Below, piece by piece: positions 46,862 through 56,156 of a stretch of 56,156 nt of DNA. The notes below the pieces were generated by a model that was given only the letters and a program-made list of their open reading frames with translations, was not told where the DNA came from and did no database searches. The stretch lies in contig JAQGDQ010002419.1 in NCBI GenBank assembly GCA_030141605.1, forward strand, positions 1 to 56,156. The letters are read 5' to 3'. Made by a program: the position numbers and the translations under genes. Every line of letters starts with the position of its first letter. The stretch's first letter is position 1. The stretch comes from Tubiluchus corallicola (Eukaryota > Priapulida > Priapulimorpha > Priapulimorphida > Tubiluchidae).

Positions 46862-48349
46862 TTATTCTTCATTTACGTTAAGTTCATCTTGTAGTTTTAA
46901 GATAGACATATCCTTAGCTCCTAAGCTAGAATCTTCCATCAAATATTTATCCACCTCCCTTGCAGCTTCACGTCCTTCTGATATTGCCCACACCACCAAC
47001 GACTGTCCTCTTCTCATATCACCTGCAACAAAAACCTTATCTGCAGTAGTTCTATAATTCCGAGCCTTTACATTGCCTCTTTCATCCAATTCTACTTCAA
47101 GCTGTTCAAGCAATCCTTTATGTTGAGGATGAACAAAGCCCATAGCAAGCAACAACAAATCACAAGGCAGCTCCTTCTCTGTTCCTTTCAACTCTTCAAA
47201 GTGAAACCCTCCATCCTTCATTTTCTTCCATTTCACCTTTACTGTTTTTATGGCCTTTATCCTACCTTGTTCATCACCTATTATCTCTTTTGTAAGAGTA
47301 GCCCATTGGCGGTTTACTCCTTCCTTGTGCGATGTTGAAGTCCTTAGCGTTTGTCCCCATTGAGGCCAAGGGTTATTTTTTTCTCTTTTAACAGGAGGCT
47401 TAGGCATTATTTCTATTTGCGTAACCGACTTTGCCTTATGCCTATTCGAAGTCCCTACACAGTCTGCCCCTGTGTCTCCACCCCCTATTACTACTACATT
47501 TCTATCGGTAGCCAATATATCTTTCTCCTCAAAGGAAATACCTGCTACCCTTTTATTTTGTTGTTTCAAAAAATCCATAGCAAAACACACGCCCTCTAAC
47601 TCACGTCCTTTCACCTCCAAATCTCTTGGCACCGTAGAACCACCACAAAGCACTACTGCATCAAACTCTTCCAATAAGAAATCTGTGGAAACATTCACCC
47701 CCACCTCTGCATTAGTTTCAAAAACCACTCCTTCGCGCTTCATTATATCCACACGTCTTTCTATTACCCACTTTTCAAGTTTAAAATCAGGAATACCATA
47801 AGTAAGAAGTCCCCCAACCCTATCGTCCCGTTCATACACCACCACCCAATGTCCTACCTTATTTAGTTGAGCAGCCACAGCTAAACCCGCAGGCCCTGAA
47901 CCTACTATCGCCACTTTTTTACCCGTTCGTTTTTGGGGTATTTTTGGTTTTATATATCCGTGCTCGTAAGCTTTCTCTGCTATTGTTTTTTCAATAAACT
48001 CAATAGTAACAGGCGAATTGTTAATCTCTAACGTACAAGCATCTTCACAAGGAGCAGGACATATTCTTCCCGTAAATTCAGGAAAATTATTTGTATCGCC
48101 TAATACAGACATTGCCCCTCTCCAATTTTCCTCGTTTACCATTTCATTAAACTCAGGAATAAGATTGCCCAACGGACAACCACTATGGCAAAAAGGCACA
48201 CCACATTCCATACACCGTTCTGCCTGCTTATTTACACCTTCCTCCGTAAACGGATAATACAATTCGTTATAATCTTTCAAACGTTCCTCCACATTCCTCA
48301 CTGAAGGAATTCTACGTTCATTTTCTAAAAATCCTTTTGGTTTGGACAT
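46862..48349 (-). CDS. gltD: Glutamate synthase small subunit
   Basis: 495 residues. N-terminal 4Fe-4S cysteines (CMECGVPFCHSGCPLGN, GRICPAPCEDAC), FAD motif (AIVGSGPAGLAVAAQL), NAD(P)H motif (VVVIGGGDTGADCVG), and a C-terminal FVAGDMRRGQSLVVWAISEG. It passes electrons from NAD(P)H to GltB for ammonium assimilation. Starts 36 bp after gltB. Confidence 0.97.
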   Translation of the reverse strand: MSKPKGFLENERRIPSVRNVEERLKDYNELYYPFTEEGVNKQAERCMECGVPFCHSGCPLGNLIPEFNEMVNEENWRGAMSVLGDTNNFPEFTGRICPAPCEDACTLEINNSPVTIEFIEKTIAEKAYEHGYIKPKIPQKRTGKKVAIVGSGPAGLAVAAQLNKVGHWVVVYERDDRVGGLLTYGIPDFKLEKWVIERRVDIMKREGVVFETNAEVGVNVSTDFLLEEFDAVVLCGGSTVPRDLEVKGRELEGVCFAMDFLKQQNKRVAGISFEEKDILATDRNVVVIGGGDTGADCVGTSNRHKAKSVTQIEIMPKPPVKREKNNPWPQWGQTLRTSTSHKEGVNRQWATLTKEIIGDEQGRIKAIKTVKVKWKKMKDGGFHFEELKGTEKELPCDLLLLAMGFVHPQHKGLLEQLEVELDERGNVKARNYRTTADKVFVAGDMRRGQSLVVWAISEGREAAREVDKYLMEDSSLGAKDMSILKLQDELNVNEE

Positions 48350-48385
48350 ATTTCATTCTATATTATTATTCTACTCTAAATTCAA

Positions 48386-51300
48386 CTATGCCACTTTTCC
48401 CTTTTTCTTCAACTCAGCCAAAGCTCTCTTATAATCTCTAGGTATTACTTTTATAAACTTAGCTATTTCCTCCTTCCAGTTGTCTAATATCTTTTTTGCT
48501 ATCTTACTATCTGTATAACTATGGTGTTTGGTAATAAGCGCTTTCAATGTTTCGATGTCTTCTTCTACAGACTCTTCTAAATCTACCAACTCCATATTGC
48601 AATTATCTTTCAGAATATTCTTCTTATCGTACACATAAGCTATTCCTCCGCTCATACCTGCTGCAAAATTACGTCCTATACTTCCAAGTATCACCACTAC
48701 TCCTCCTGTCATATACTCACACCCATGATCACCCACTCCTTCTACTACCACTTTTACACCGGAGTTTCTTACAGCAAAACGCTCTCCTCCCAGACCACAT
48801 ATATAAGCCTCGCCCGAAGTAGCACCATAAAAAGCAACATTGCCTATAATAGCATTTTTATGATGTTCAAACTTTGCTTTCCTATCAGGATAAACAACTA
48901 GTTTAGCACCTGACTGCCCTTTGCCAAAATAATCATTGGCAGCTCCTTCTAATTCCAAACATAGCCCCTTTGCAGAAAACGCTCCAAAACTTTGTCCTGC
49001 TACCCCCTTAAATTTGAAATGCACAGTATCCTCCGCCAAGCCTTGACTACCATATTTCTTTGATATTTCATTGGAAAGCATTGCCCCCACAGCTCTGTCC
49101 GTATTCTTAATAGGGAACTTTGCTACTGTTCTCTTTTGATTGCTAATAGAAGACTGCGCAACCTCTATTAACTGTCTGTCCAACACCTTATCTATATTAT
49201 GGTCTTGTTCTATTTGCTTGTACACTCCTGATTGGCGAGGTCCTTTATGTAATATTGGACTATAATCAATATTCTTTATCTTCCAGTGGTCAATATTATC
49301 CTTCTTTTTAAGCACATCTACCTGTCCCACCATTTCATTAATAGTTCTATAACCTAATTGTGCCATTATCTCACGCAACTCCTGTGTTATAAATTGAAAA
49401 TAATTCACCACATATTCTGGTTTTCCTGTAAATAGTTGACGCAACTTTGAGTTTTGCGTGGCTATCCCTACAGAACAAGTGTTAAGATGGCATTTTCTCA
49501 ACATTATACAGCCCATTGTTACCAATGCTGATGTAGCAACACCCCACTCCTCTGCACCAAGTAATGTAGCTATTGCTATATCCCTTCCTGTACGGAGCTG
49601 CCCATCCGTTTGAAGCACCACACGGCTACGCAAGTTGTTCATTACTAATGTTTGATGGCTTTCAGCCACACCCAGTTCCCAAGGCAAACCGGTATGACGA
49701 ATAGAAGACAAGGGAGATGCTCCTGTTCCGCCATCGTGTCCTGAGACAAGCACCACATCGGCGTGAGCCTTAGCCACTCCTGCAGCAATTGTTCCTACTC
49801 CTGCTTCTGATACAAGTTTTACATTTATCCTTGCCTTGCGATTAGCATTTTTAAGGTCAAAAATTAATTGAGCAAGGTCTTCAATAGAATATATGTCGTG
49901 ATGAGGTGGAGGTGATATAAGTCCCACCCCAGGAGTAGAATTCCTTACTCGTGCAATCCATTCATCTACTTTATGCCCCGGCAATTGCCCCCCTTCACCG
50001 GGCTTAGCTCCTTGTGCAATTTTTATCTGCAATTCATCAGCATTGGTCAGATAGTTACTCGTAACACCAAATCTCCCTGATGCTACCTGTTTAATAGCAG
50101 AGCGTTCCCAATCGCCATTAGCTTTCCTTTCAAACCTATCTTCATCTTCTCCTCCTTCGCCACTATTGCTTTTCGCTCCTATACGGTTCATCGCTATAGC
50201 AAGTGTAGAGTGTGCTTCGTACGATATTGACCCAAAGGACATAGCCCCTGTAGCAAACCTTTTTAATATATTTTCAGCAGGTTCTACTTCATCTATATGT
50301 ATAGAAGTTTGTTCCTTGAAATCTAGTGTTCCTCTTATGGTGTATAGCTTCTCTGTTTGCTCATTAATTTCTTGTGCAAACTTTTTATACACCTCATAAT
50401 CCCCCATCTTAGTAGCATGCTGCAACAATTCTATCGTAGTAGGATTAAGTATGTGTATATCTCCCTTTCTTCTCCATCGGTATATCCCACCTTCAGGCAA
50501 TTTGTAAGCCCTTTTATTCCCTTTCAAGAAGGCAAGTTTATGTTTGGCGAGTGTTTCTTCTGCTATATCATCGAAGCCAAGTCCTTCTATACGCGACACA
50601 GTAGAGGTAAAACACTTATCTATTACCTTTTTATTTAGACCAAGAGCTTCAAATATTTGTGCTCCGTGATAAGATTGCAAAGTAGATATTCCCATTTTAG
50701 AAAATATCTTCAACAATCCTTTCCCAATAGCTGCAATATAGTTTTCTATACCCTGCTTTTCATCTATATTTGTATTGATGTACTTTTTCTCTTTAAGTAA
50801 CTTAAAGCTATCAAAAGCAAGATAAGGATTTACAACATTAGCACCATAGCCTATAAGTGTAGCAAAATGATGTGTTTCGTACACATCACCAGCTTGCACA
50901 GCTATACCTGTACGAACTCTCAATCCCGTTTTAATAAGGTGCTGATGTATTGCTCCCGTTGCAAGTAAAGAAGGTATAGGAGCATTTTCTGTGCTAAATT
51001 GATTGTCGGATACAATTAATATATTACAACCTTTAAGCACTGCCTCTTCAGCTTCATCTGTTATTCTATCAATGGCTTGCTCTAAACGCCCTTTCTTTCC
51101 ATCGGCTTTAAAAGTAATGTTGATAGTATGCGACCTAAAATAGGAATCTTGTATATTTCGCATCTTTTCTAGCTGCCTATTAGTAATAATAGGCTGCTTA
51201 AAAGTAATTTGCTTACAATGTAATGGAGTTTCTTCTAATATATTATAGGTTGTTCCAATAGCAGTATGTAGCGACATTACAGGCCGCTCGCGTATAGGGT

Positions 51301-52906
51301 CCATAGGCGGATTACTCACCTGTGCAAACAACTGTTTAAAATAGTGAGATAGATGTTGGCTTTGCTTTGAAAGTATTGCTAATGGGGTGTCTATCCCCAT
51401 TGCGCCTAATGGCTCTTGCGGGTTTTGAAACATCTGTGCAAGTATGAGTCGCATATCTTCCGATGTATAGCCAAATATATGTTGTTTGGTAAGTATTCCA
51501 TCTACTGAAAACTGATAGTGCTTTTGAGGCCTATCAGGCAAATCTTCTATAGTGATAGCATTCTCTTTTAGCCATTTACCATAAGGCTGCTTTTCTGCTA
51601 TTTCTCTTTTTAATTCTTCATCTTCTATTATCTTGCCTTTTTCAAGATCGGCTACAAATATACGCCCCGGCTGTAATCTATTTTTCAGTCTTATTTTTGA
51701 TTGGTCAAGAGGTAATGCTCCTTCCTCTGAACTCATCACAATAATATCGTCTTCAGTAACCGTATATCGTGAAGGGCGTAAACCATTCCTGTCCAATATT
51801 GCTCCCACAACCTTACCATCGGTAAAACAAATTGAAGCAGGGCCATCCCAAGGCTCTAATAAGTTAGAATGATATTGATAAAATGTTTTTTTATATTCTG
51901 GCATTTGTGTGTTATCCTCCCAAGCTTCTGGTATAAGCATCATCATCACGTGAGGAAGCGACCGTCCACTAAGATGCAGCATTTCTACTGCTTTATCAAA
52001 GTTGGATGAATCTGACTGTGTCTCATCACAAATAGGTAATAACAGCTTAATTTCTTCATCAGTAAAATTAGCTGACTTAAATAATGTTTCATAAGACTTC
52101 ATCCAGTTTACATTGCCTCGTATAGTGTTTATCTCGCCATTATGTGCGAGGTATCTAAAAGGTTGTGCCAGTTTCCATCTAGGAAATGTATTGGTCGAAA
52201 ATCTTGAATGTACTAATGCAAGAGCTGTTTCTATGCGAGTATCTTCAAGGTCAGGAAAATAACTTTTTACTTGATAAGTGGTAAGCTGCCCCTTGTAGAC
52301 AATAGTTTTGTGAGATAATGTAGGGATGTAAAAATCGTCCTTACTTACTTCGTATCTTTTCCTTATGGTAATAGTAATATGCTTTCTAAGCACAAATAGT
52401 CTTCGTTCTAAAACTTCGGGAGTGATTTTTTGTTTAGCTTTCACAAAAATTTGTTCTACTATGGGTTCTTGGCTTTTAGCTGTATCTCCAATACCTTCAT
52501 TAACAACAGGTACTGCCCTGTATCCCAGAAGTTCGAAATTTAGTTTAGAAAGTATTTCTTTGATAGTATTTTTACAGTATTCTTTAAGGTTTTTATCGTT
52601 GGGAAAAAATATCATCCCAACTCCATACTCTCCAAACTTTGGCAATAAAACACCTAACTTCTCACACTCTTGTTGGAAAAATTTATGGGGTATCTGTATT
52701 AGTATTCCTGCTCCATCACCTGTATTAATTTCTGCTCCCGTAGCTCCACGATGTTCCATATTTTCAAGCATTGTAAGAGCGTTTTCTACAATGGTATGAG
52801 AACGCTTGCCTTTGAGGTGAGCCACAAAGCCAATACCACAAGCATCGTGTTCCAACTGTGGGGAGTATAATCCTTTATTTTTCAAGAGCGAACTATCTTC
52901 TTTCAT
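48386..52906 (-). CDS. gltB: Glutamate synthase large subunit
   Basis: 1506 residues, full length. The class II glutaminase nucleophile is Cys23 (LEHDACGIGFVAHLKG), so a 22-residue propeptide is expected. Central and FMN-binding synthase domains follow (GGEDEDRFERK, GHDGGTGASPLSSIRHTG), then the 3Fe-4S cysteines (GCIMLRKCHLNTCSVGIATQ) and the C-terminal beta-helix GXGXG domain (GGVVVILGSIGRNFAAGMSG). First gene of the unit gltB-gltD-rdgB-porZ. Confidence 0.97.
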   Translation of the reverse strand: MKEDSSLLKNKGLYSPQLEHDACGIGFVAHLKGKRSHTIVENALTMLENMEHRGATGAEINTGDGAGILIQIPHKFFQQECEKLGVLLPKFGEYGVGMIFFPNDKNLKEYCKNTIKEILSKLNFELLGYRAVPVVNEGIGDTAKSQEPIVEQIFVKAKQKITPEVLERRLFVLRKHITITIRKRYEVSKDDFYIPTLSHKTIVYKGQLTTYQVKSYFPDLEDTRIETALALVHSRFSTNTFPRWKLAQPFRYLAHNGEINTIRGNVNWMKSYETLFKSANFTDEEIKLLLPICDETQSDSSNFDKAVEMLHLSGRSLPHVMMMLIPEAWEDNTQMPEYKKTFYQYHSNLLEPWDGPASICFTDGKVVGAILDRNGLRPSRYTVTEDDIIVMSSEEGALPLDQSKIRLKNRLQPGRIFVADLEKGKIIEDEELKREIAEKQPYGKWLKENAITIEDLPDRPQKHYQFSVDGILTKQHIFGYTSEDMRLILAQMFQNPQEPLGAMGIDTPLAILSKQSQHLSHYFKQLFAQVSNPPMDPIRERPVMSLHTAIGTTYNILEETPLHCKQITFKQPIITNRQLEKMRNIQDSYFRSHTINITFKADGKKGRLEQAIDRITDEAEEAVLKGCNILIVSDNQFSTENAPIPSLLATGAIHQHLIKTGLRVRTGIAVQAGDVYETHHFATLIGYGANVVNPYLAFDSFKLLKEKKYINTNIDEKQGIENYIAAIGKGLLKIFSKMGISTLQSYHGAQIFEALGLNKKVIDKCFTSTVSRIEGLGFDDIAEETLAKHKLAFLKGNKRAYKLPEGGIYRWRRKGDIHILNPTTIELLQHATKMGDYEVYKKFAQEINEQTEKLYTIRGTLDFKEQTSIHIDEVEPAENILKRFATGAMSFGSISYEAHSTLAIAMNRIGAKSNSGEGGEDEDRFERKANGDWERSAIKQVASGRFGVTSNYLTNADELQIKIAQGAKPGEGGQLPGHKVDEWIARVRNSTPGVGLISPPPHHDIYSIEDLAQLIFDLKNANRKARINVKLVSEAGVGTIAAGVAKAHADVVLVSGHDGGTGASPLSSIRHTGLPWELGVAESHQTLVMNNLRSRVVLQTDGQLRTGRDIAIATLLGAEEWGVATSALVTMGCIMLRKCHLNTCSVGIATQNSKLRQLFTGKPEYVVNYFQFITQELREIMAQLGYRTINEMVGQVDVLKKKDNIDHWKIKNIDYSPILHKGPRQSGVYKQIEQDHNIDKVLDRQLIEVAQSSISNQKRTVAKFPIKNTDRAVGAMLSNEISKKYGSQGLAEDTVHFKFKGVAGQSFGAFSAKGLCLELEGAANDYFGKGQSGAKLVVYPDRKAKFEHHKNAIIGNVAFYGATSGEAYICGLGGERFAVRNSGVKVVVEGVGDHGCEYMTGGVVVILGSIGRNFAAGMSGGIAYVYDKKNILKDNCNMELVDLEESVEEDIETLKALITKHHSYTDSKIAKKILDNWKEEIAKFIKVIPRDYKRALAELKKKGKVA

Positions 52907-53011
52907 ATTTTATCCTTTGCTTTTTTCCTTTGATATTTTGATGTGTATATTTTGCATTACCTATTTGCGGACAAATAACAGAAATAAGAAGAACCCTATT
53001 TCGTGTTTCTG

Positions 53012-53019
53012 CAAAGATA
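53012..53019 (-). promoter_or_regulatory. Putative -7 element of gltB
   Basis: On the minus strand TATCTTTG fits TAnnTTTG about 105 bp before the gltB ATG. The -33 element is not clear. Confidence 0.4.
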
Positions 53020-53123
53020 ATAATAATATATTAAATGAAAATAAACAGAAGATGTAAACCTGTAAGCCCTTGTTTTACTCTTATTAGAAACAAAATAATA
53101 GCTTAGCTTCTTAAACGCAACAA

Positions 53124-53387
53124 CTATTTGCTATTTCTCGCCCTTTGTATCCTCTCTCCCAGCTTTTGCCCTACGGCATAAAAAAATATTTCTATCAACA
53201 ATATAGATATAGTTAATCTTATATCAAATATATACCGTGTAAAAACAATAACAGGAACAGCTAAATGCACAGCTATAAACCATTGAAATGAAAACTTCTT
53301 CACCTTACTCCTCCAATATCCAGTGGGAATATTGAAAAGTAAAGTAATAAGCATTAATATAACAATATGTAATGTTTCATTTTCCAT
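53124..53387 (-). CDS. Small three-helix membrane protein
   Basis: 87 residues with three likely membrane segments (about 6-20 HIVILMLITLLFNIP; 36-52 WFIAVHLAVPVIVFTRY; 58-75 LTISILLIEIFFYAVGQ). A conserved-looking GYWRSKVKKFSFQWF follows the first segment. No function is recognised. Its ATG lies 59 bp after the exonuclease stop. Confidence 0.7.
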   Translation of the reverse strand: MENETLHIVILMLITLLFNIPTGYWRSKVKKFSFQWFIAVHLAVPVIVFTRYIFDIRLTISILLIEIFFYAVGQKLGERIQRARNSK

Positions 53388-53446
53388 TTTATATATCGTG
53401 TTAGAAAATTTTAGAATCTTAATGTCATAATATTATCATTCTTTCT

Positions 53447-54184
53447 TTATAGGTTTTCGAAACAGGTTTTACTTTCTATATTCTCTTCTGCAATAAAATT
53501 TTGTCCTGCATATCTTAAAAACAATTGTACTGTTGCAACTACATCTTTTTCGCAATATTGAGCTATTCTTTTCAAGTTTTTATCTTCCCAATAAACCTTA
53601 GCTACCTCACTCCCCTCCATATCATCTTTGGGCGAAGGTATGTTAAATACCTCTGTGAGGAGTTCAAGAGAAGTATAATGTTTATAATCGCCAAACTTCC
53701 ACAGTTCCATTGTGTCCAAAAATTTCACTTCCCAAGGTTTTTTGCCTGCTATGTTAAGTATCTTTGGCAATGGTAACCCATTAATAAGAAGCCTGCGAGC
53801 TATATAAGGAAAATCAAACTCCTTTCCATTATGAGCACACAAATTGGCATAAGGTTTTTGAGCGTGATCATTCAATATTTTTGAAACACCTTTTAGAATT
53901 TCTACTTCGTCCTCCGAAACAAGAGACCTCAAAGTTAGCTTTTTTATATCCTTTTCCATCCTTATCATTCCTACAGAGACACATACTATTTTTCCAAATT
54001 CGGAATAAATTCCTGCCCTTTCATAAACATTTTCTCCTGTTTCTTCTTCTTTTCTGAAAAAATTGGATTTCTTGTCCCATAATTTTTGCATCCTCTTAGA
54101 AAGGTTTAAATAATTAAACTCTGCGGGGACTGTTTCTATATCTAAGAATAATATCTTGTCTAAATATTTGATGTTTAAAATCAT
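53447..54184 (-). CDS. PolB-like 3'-5' exonuclease (DEDDy)
   Basis: 245 residues. RNase H-fold exonuclease: ExoI motif LFLDIETVP (Asp15, Glu17), ExoII CAHNGKEFDFPYI, ExoIII-like YCEKDVVATVQLF. Matches the predicted PolB-related exonuclease group found as stand-alone proteins in Bacteroidota. Probably acts in DNA repair or end trimming. No partner gene is evident. Confidence 0.88.
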   Translation of the reverse strand: MILNIKYLDKILFLDIETVPAEFNYLNLSKRMQKLWDKKSNFFRKEEETGENVYERAGIYSEFGKIVCVSVGMIRMEKDIKKLTLRSLVSEDEVEILKGVSKILNDHAQKPYANLCAHNGKEFDFPYIARRLLINGLPLPKILNIAGKKPWEVKFLDTMELWKFGDYKHYTSLELLTEVFNIPSPKDDMEGSEVAKVYWEDKNLKRIAQYCEKDVVATVQLFLRYAGQNFIAEENIESKTCFENL

Positions 54185-54269
54185 TTTTATTTACATTTTT
54201 TCTTTTTTTTAAGTAAATTGCAAATTAATTTAAATTATTAATAAAGTTAATAACTTTCTTTATTTTACT

Positions 54270-55022
54270 TTGAAAATGCATTTTACTACCATTAGAAACA
54301 TTTATTTGTCACTCATTGTTGTTATTGTCATTATTTTATCTGTTTCCTGTATTAAAGACTACTTTGACTTGGATAAACCTGTAAAATTTAGCATTACGCC
54401 CTCAGTGCTTTTGCCCATAACAAGGGACACTGTAAGCATTGAAGATTTAATAAAAATAAATGATGGCGAAATAGAAACTGATGAGTCAGGCAATTTAGTA
54501 GCCATATTCAAAGAAGAGAATGTTTTTTCTATTACAACAGAAGATCTAATTCCCGAATTCTCTGCTGAAAATATAGAAATACCTGCGGATAATAATATTT
54601 TTGCCCCTTACGACATAGTAATGATTATTCGTTTCCCAATAACATACACAGGGGATAAAACGGTGGATGAACTAAGCAAAATAGTTCTTAAAAAAGGAAC
54701 TATTTCCGTAACAGGCTTTAGTGGTTGGATGCCTCCTGATTTAGTTTCTATTACATTAGATGCAGCAAAACCTCCTTATGATTTTACACCTCCTGGTCAC
54801 TTTGAGGAGCCTCCCCCTCAAGATATAACGCCAGGAACAACTCTAATTCTAGAAAACAATCTAATAACAGTAACTGTAAGAATTATGTCAAATCAAGTGG
54901 GGGACGTTCTAGTAGATCCAATAACTTTCTCCTTAACTAATCTAGAATTTTCTTATCTAGAAGGAAAGTTCGGAGACTCCCCAATAGACATAAAAGAAGA
55001 AACGATAGAATTAGAAATATGA
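54270..55022 (+). CDS. Lipoprotein of unknown function, N-terminal part (frameshifted)
   Basis: 250 residues; lipoprotein signal with Cys27 (IILSVSCIKD). Mostly beta-rich, with no recognised domain. The frame ends after IELEI at TGA (55020-55022). One base fewer (T at 55020) would continue DDNIYIASPKMEIIVRNSIG into the next frame, so this and the 55051 frame are almost certainly one gene. It lies directly before a DUF5723-like gene, which suggests a shared cell-surface role. Confidence 0.8.
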   Translation: MKMHFTTIRNIYLSLIVVIVIILSVSCIKDYFDLDKPVKFSITPSVLLPITRDTVSIEDLIKINDGEIETDESGNLVAIFKEENVFSITTEDLIPEFSAENIEIPADNNIFAPYDIVMIIRFPITYTGDKTVDELSKIVLKKGTISVTGFSGWMPPDLVSITLDAAKPPYDFTPPGHFEEPPPQDITPGTTLILENNLITVTVRIMSNQVGDVLVDPITFSLTNLEFSYLEGKFGDSPIDIKEETIELEI

Positions 55023-55050
55023 TGACAATATATACATTGCCTCCCCTAAG

Positions 55051-55950
55051 ATGGAAATAATCGTACGAAACTCTATAGGCATGCCCATAAAGATAAGTCT
55101 TGATATTGGAGGTCTTGATGCTAACAATAATGCTATCAATACAGAGATAAAACATATAGACGCTCCTCATATTCTTTCATATCCTTTTGAGGTTAATGAA
55201 GGCGTAAAAACAACAACTATCACTTATGAAAATGCTACAACTAACGGTGCTATGTCGGAATTCTTCAAAGAATCTCCCTCAAAAGCTGTATTTAAGGGAG
55301 TAGGTGAGCCTAATTATCCAGATGAATACCCTAACATTGCTCCTAACTTTTTGACTGATACAAGTGAAACAACAGGAGACCTAATTATAACACTCCCACT
55401 GCATATAGAGCTTGATTCTTTTCTCTTTTCAGATACTATAAACATGGGCGAAATTGATGATAAACATATAGATCTCGTAGTATCTGCACAACTGAATATA
55501 AGCACGGAAAATACACTTCCCATAGGAGGCACTATGAGCATTATAATGTTAGAAGAAGAGACAGAACAGCCAATAGACACTATTCAATCTAATGATAATA
55601 TAATACATCCTGCAGCAACAAACAGTGAAGGCTTTGTTACAGGGGCTTCTTTATCGTATCTCACATTTGTATTAGACAAAAAAAATATCAACAACTTAAC
55701 GAAAACAAAAAAATTAGTCTTCCAAATGCTCCTTCAAACACCACCGGAGAAACCTGTACATATCAAAGACAACCAAAGAATGATATTAAAAATATCAAAA
55801 CACAACCAAACCAAAAACAAAAAAAAACAAAAACAAATGCTCCTTCAAACACCACCGGAGAAACCTGTACATATCAAAGACAACCAAAGAATGATATTAA
55901 AAATATCTATAAACACAACTGCTTTTATTAACCAAAATAGCGATTTATAG
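55051..55950 (+). pseudogene. C-terminal part of the same lipoprotein gene, shifted frame
   Basis: 299 residues with no signal peptide; its sequence continues the 54270 gene. Near the end an in-frame 74-bp duplication repeats MLLQTPPEKPVHIKDNQRMI and beyond, separated by a very A/C-rich stretch (KHNQTKNKKKQKQ). Ends 6 bp before the next ATG. Confidence 0.8.
55723..55907 (+). repeat. In-frame 74-bp direct repeat with A/C-rich spacer
   Basis: Copies at 55723-55796 and 55834-55907 are identical and 111 bp apart (37 codons), so the frame is kept. The 37-bp spacer is made almost only of A and C. Confidence 0.95.
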
Positions 55951-55956
55951 TCTTAG

Positions 55957-56156
55957 ATGAAGCATCATTATTTTAAATTTCTGACACTTATTACAACAGT
56001 TGTACTATCATTTTCTTGCACAATGTCCTTTAGTCAGCAAAATAATGCTATGTACTTTTTACACGAAATACCTCAGATAAATAAACTCAACCCTGCCTAC
56101 CAAACCAGTTTTAAAACCTATGTAGGTATTCCTGGTTTATCCTCTACTGATATTGC
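55957..56156 (+). CDS. DUF5723-like outer-membrane protein, 5' part
   Basis: ATG at 55957, open to the window end (66 codons and two bases). Signal peptide ending MSFSQ; then NNAMYFLHEIPQINKLNPAY and TYVGIPGLSSTDI, the usual start of DUF5723 proteins (predicted beta-barrel outer-membrane proteins of Bacteroidota). Function unknown. Confidence 0.8.
   Translation, partial: MKHHYFKFLTLITTVVLSFSCTMSFSQQNNAMYFLHEIPQINKLNPAYQTSFKTYVGIPGLSSTDI

Overview
The window looks like a chromosomal segment of a low-GC Bacteroidota (probably Bacteroidales-like; genus not determinable). Support: two SusC/SusD pairs, TAnnTTTG-type promoters, lipoprotein signals ending in SC, type IX secretion (T9SS) sorting domains, a PorZ-like T9SS component and a DUF5723-like gene. 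No rRNA, tRNA, CRISPR array or transposase was seen.

Region 1 (1-13.0 kb, minus strand) is an accessory polymorphic-toxin-like operon. In transcription order: a frameshifted T9SS-sorted cohesin-like protein; a long YD-repeat protein; a phage-tail-fibre-like protein with a signal peptide and collar domain; an RHS protein with a dockerin-like insert and variable C-terminal tip; four tandem ~640-bp copies of a small secreted protein, presumably immunity; an orphan RHS-tip remnant with an in-frame stop; and a truncated gene at the window edge. The four small genes form a Y-hybrid-hybrid-X series, as expected from unequal crossing over between two parental cassettes. A surface RHS system with cohesin and dockerin parts on separate proteins is the most novel-looking feature here.

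Region 2 (13.2-43.9 kb, plus strand) is a polysaccharide utilization locus with a LacI-family regulator. Operon 1: SusC, SusD, beta-helix lipoprotein, PKD surface-binding lipoprotein, CBM96-like/beta-helix/T9SS protein, clan GH-A hydrolase, SGNH esterase, GH88, PL38-like lyase. Operon 2: SusC, SusD, GH2 (frameshifted), second PL38-like lyase, GH2, SDR oxidoreductase, mannonate dehydratase. Both operons start with a TATATTTG promoter followed 11-12 bp later by a LacI-type palindrome (GTGAACG-TCAC). Lyases, GH88, an acetyl-esterase-like enzyme and the fructuronate-to-KDG enzymes together suggest a non-sulfated, possibly acetylated, glucuronic-acid-rich polymer such as a glucuronan. The two lyase genes are gene-conversion mosaics, and a 3' remnant of a second GH88 gene follows the second one.

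Region 3 (43.9-54.2 kb, minus strand) is housekeeping: gltB, gltD, rdgB and porZ in one apparent operon, plus a small membrane protein and a PolB-like 3'-5' exonuclease. Region 4 (54.3 kb to the end, plus strand) holds a lipoprotein gene split by a one-base frameshift and the start of a DUF5723-like gene.

Three otherwise intact genes carry single-base frameshifts (about 12306, 37162 and 55020), so residual assembly errors should be considered.
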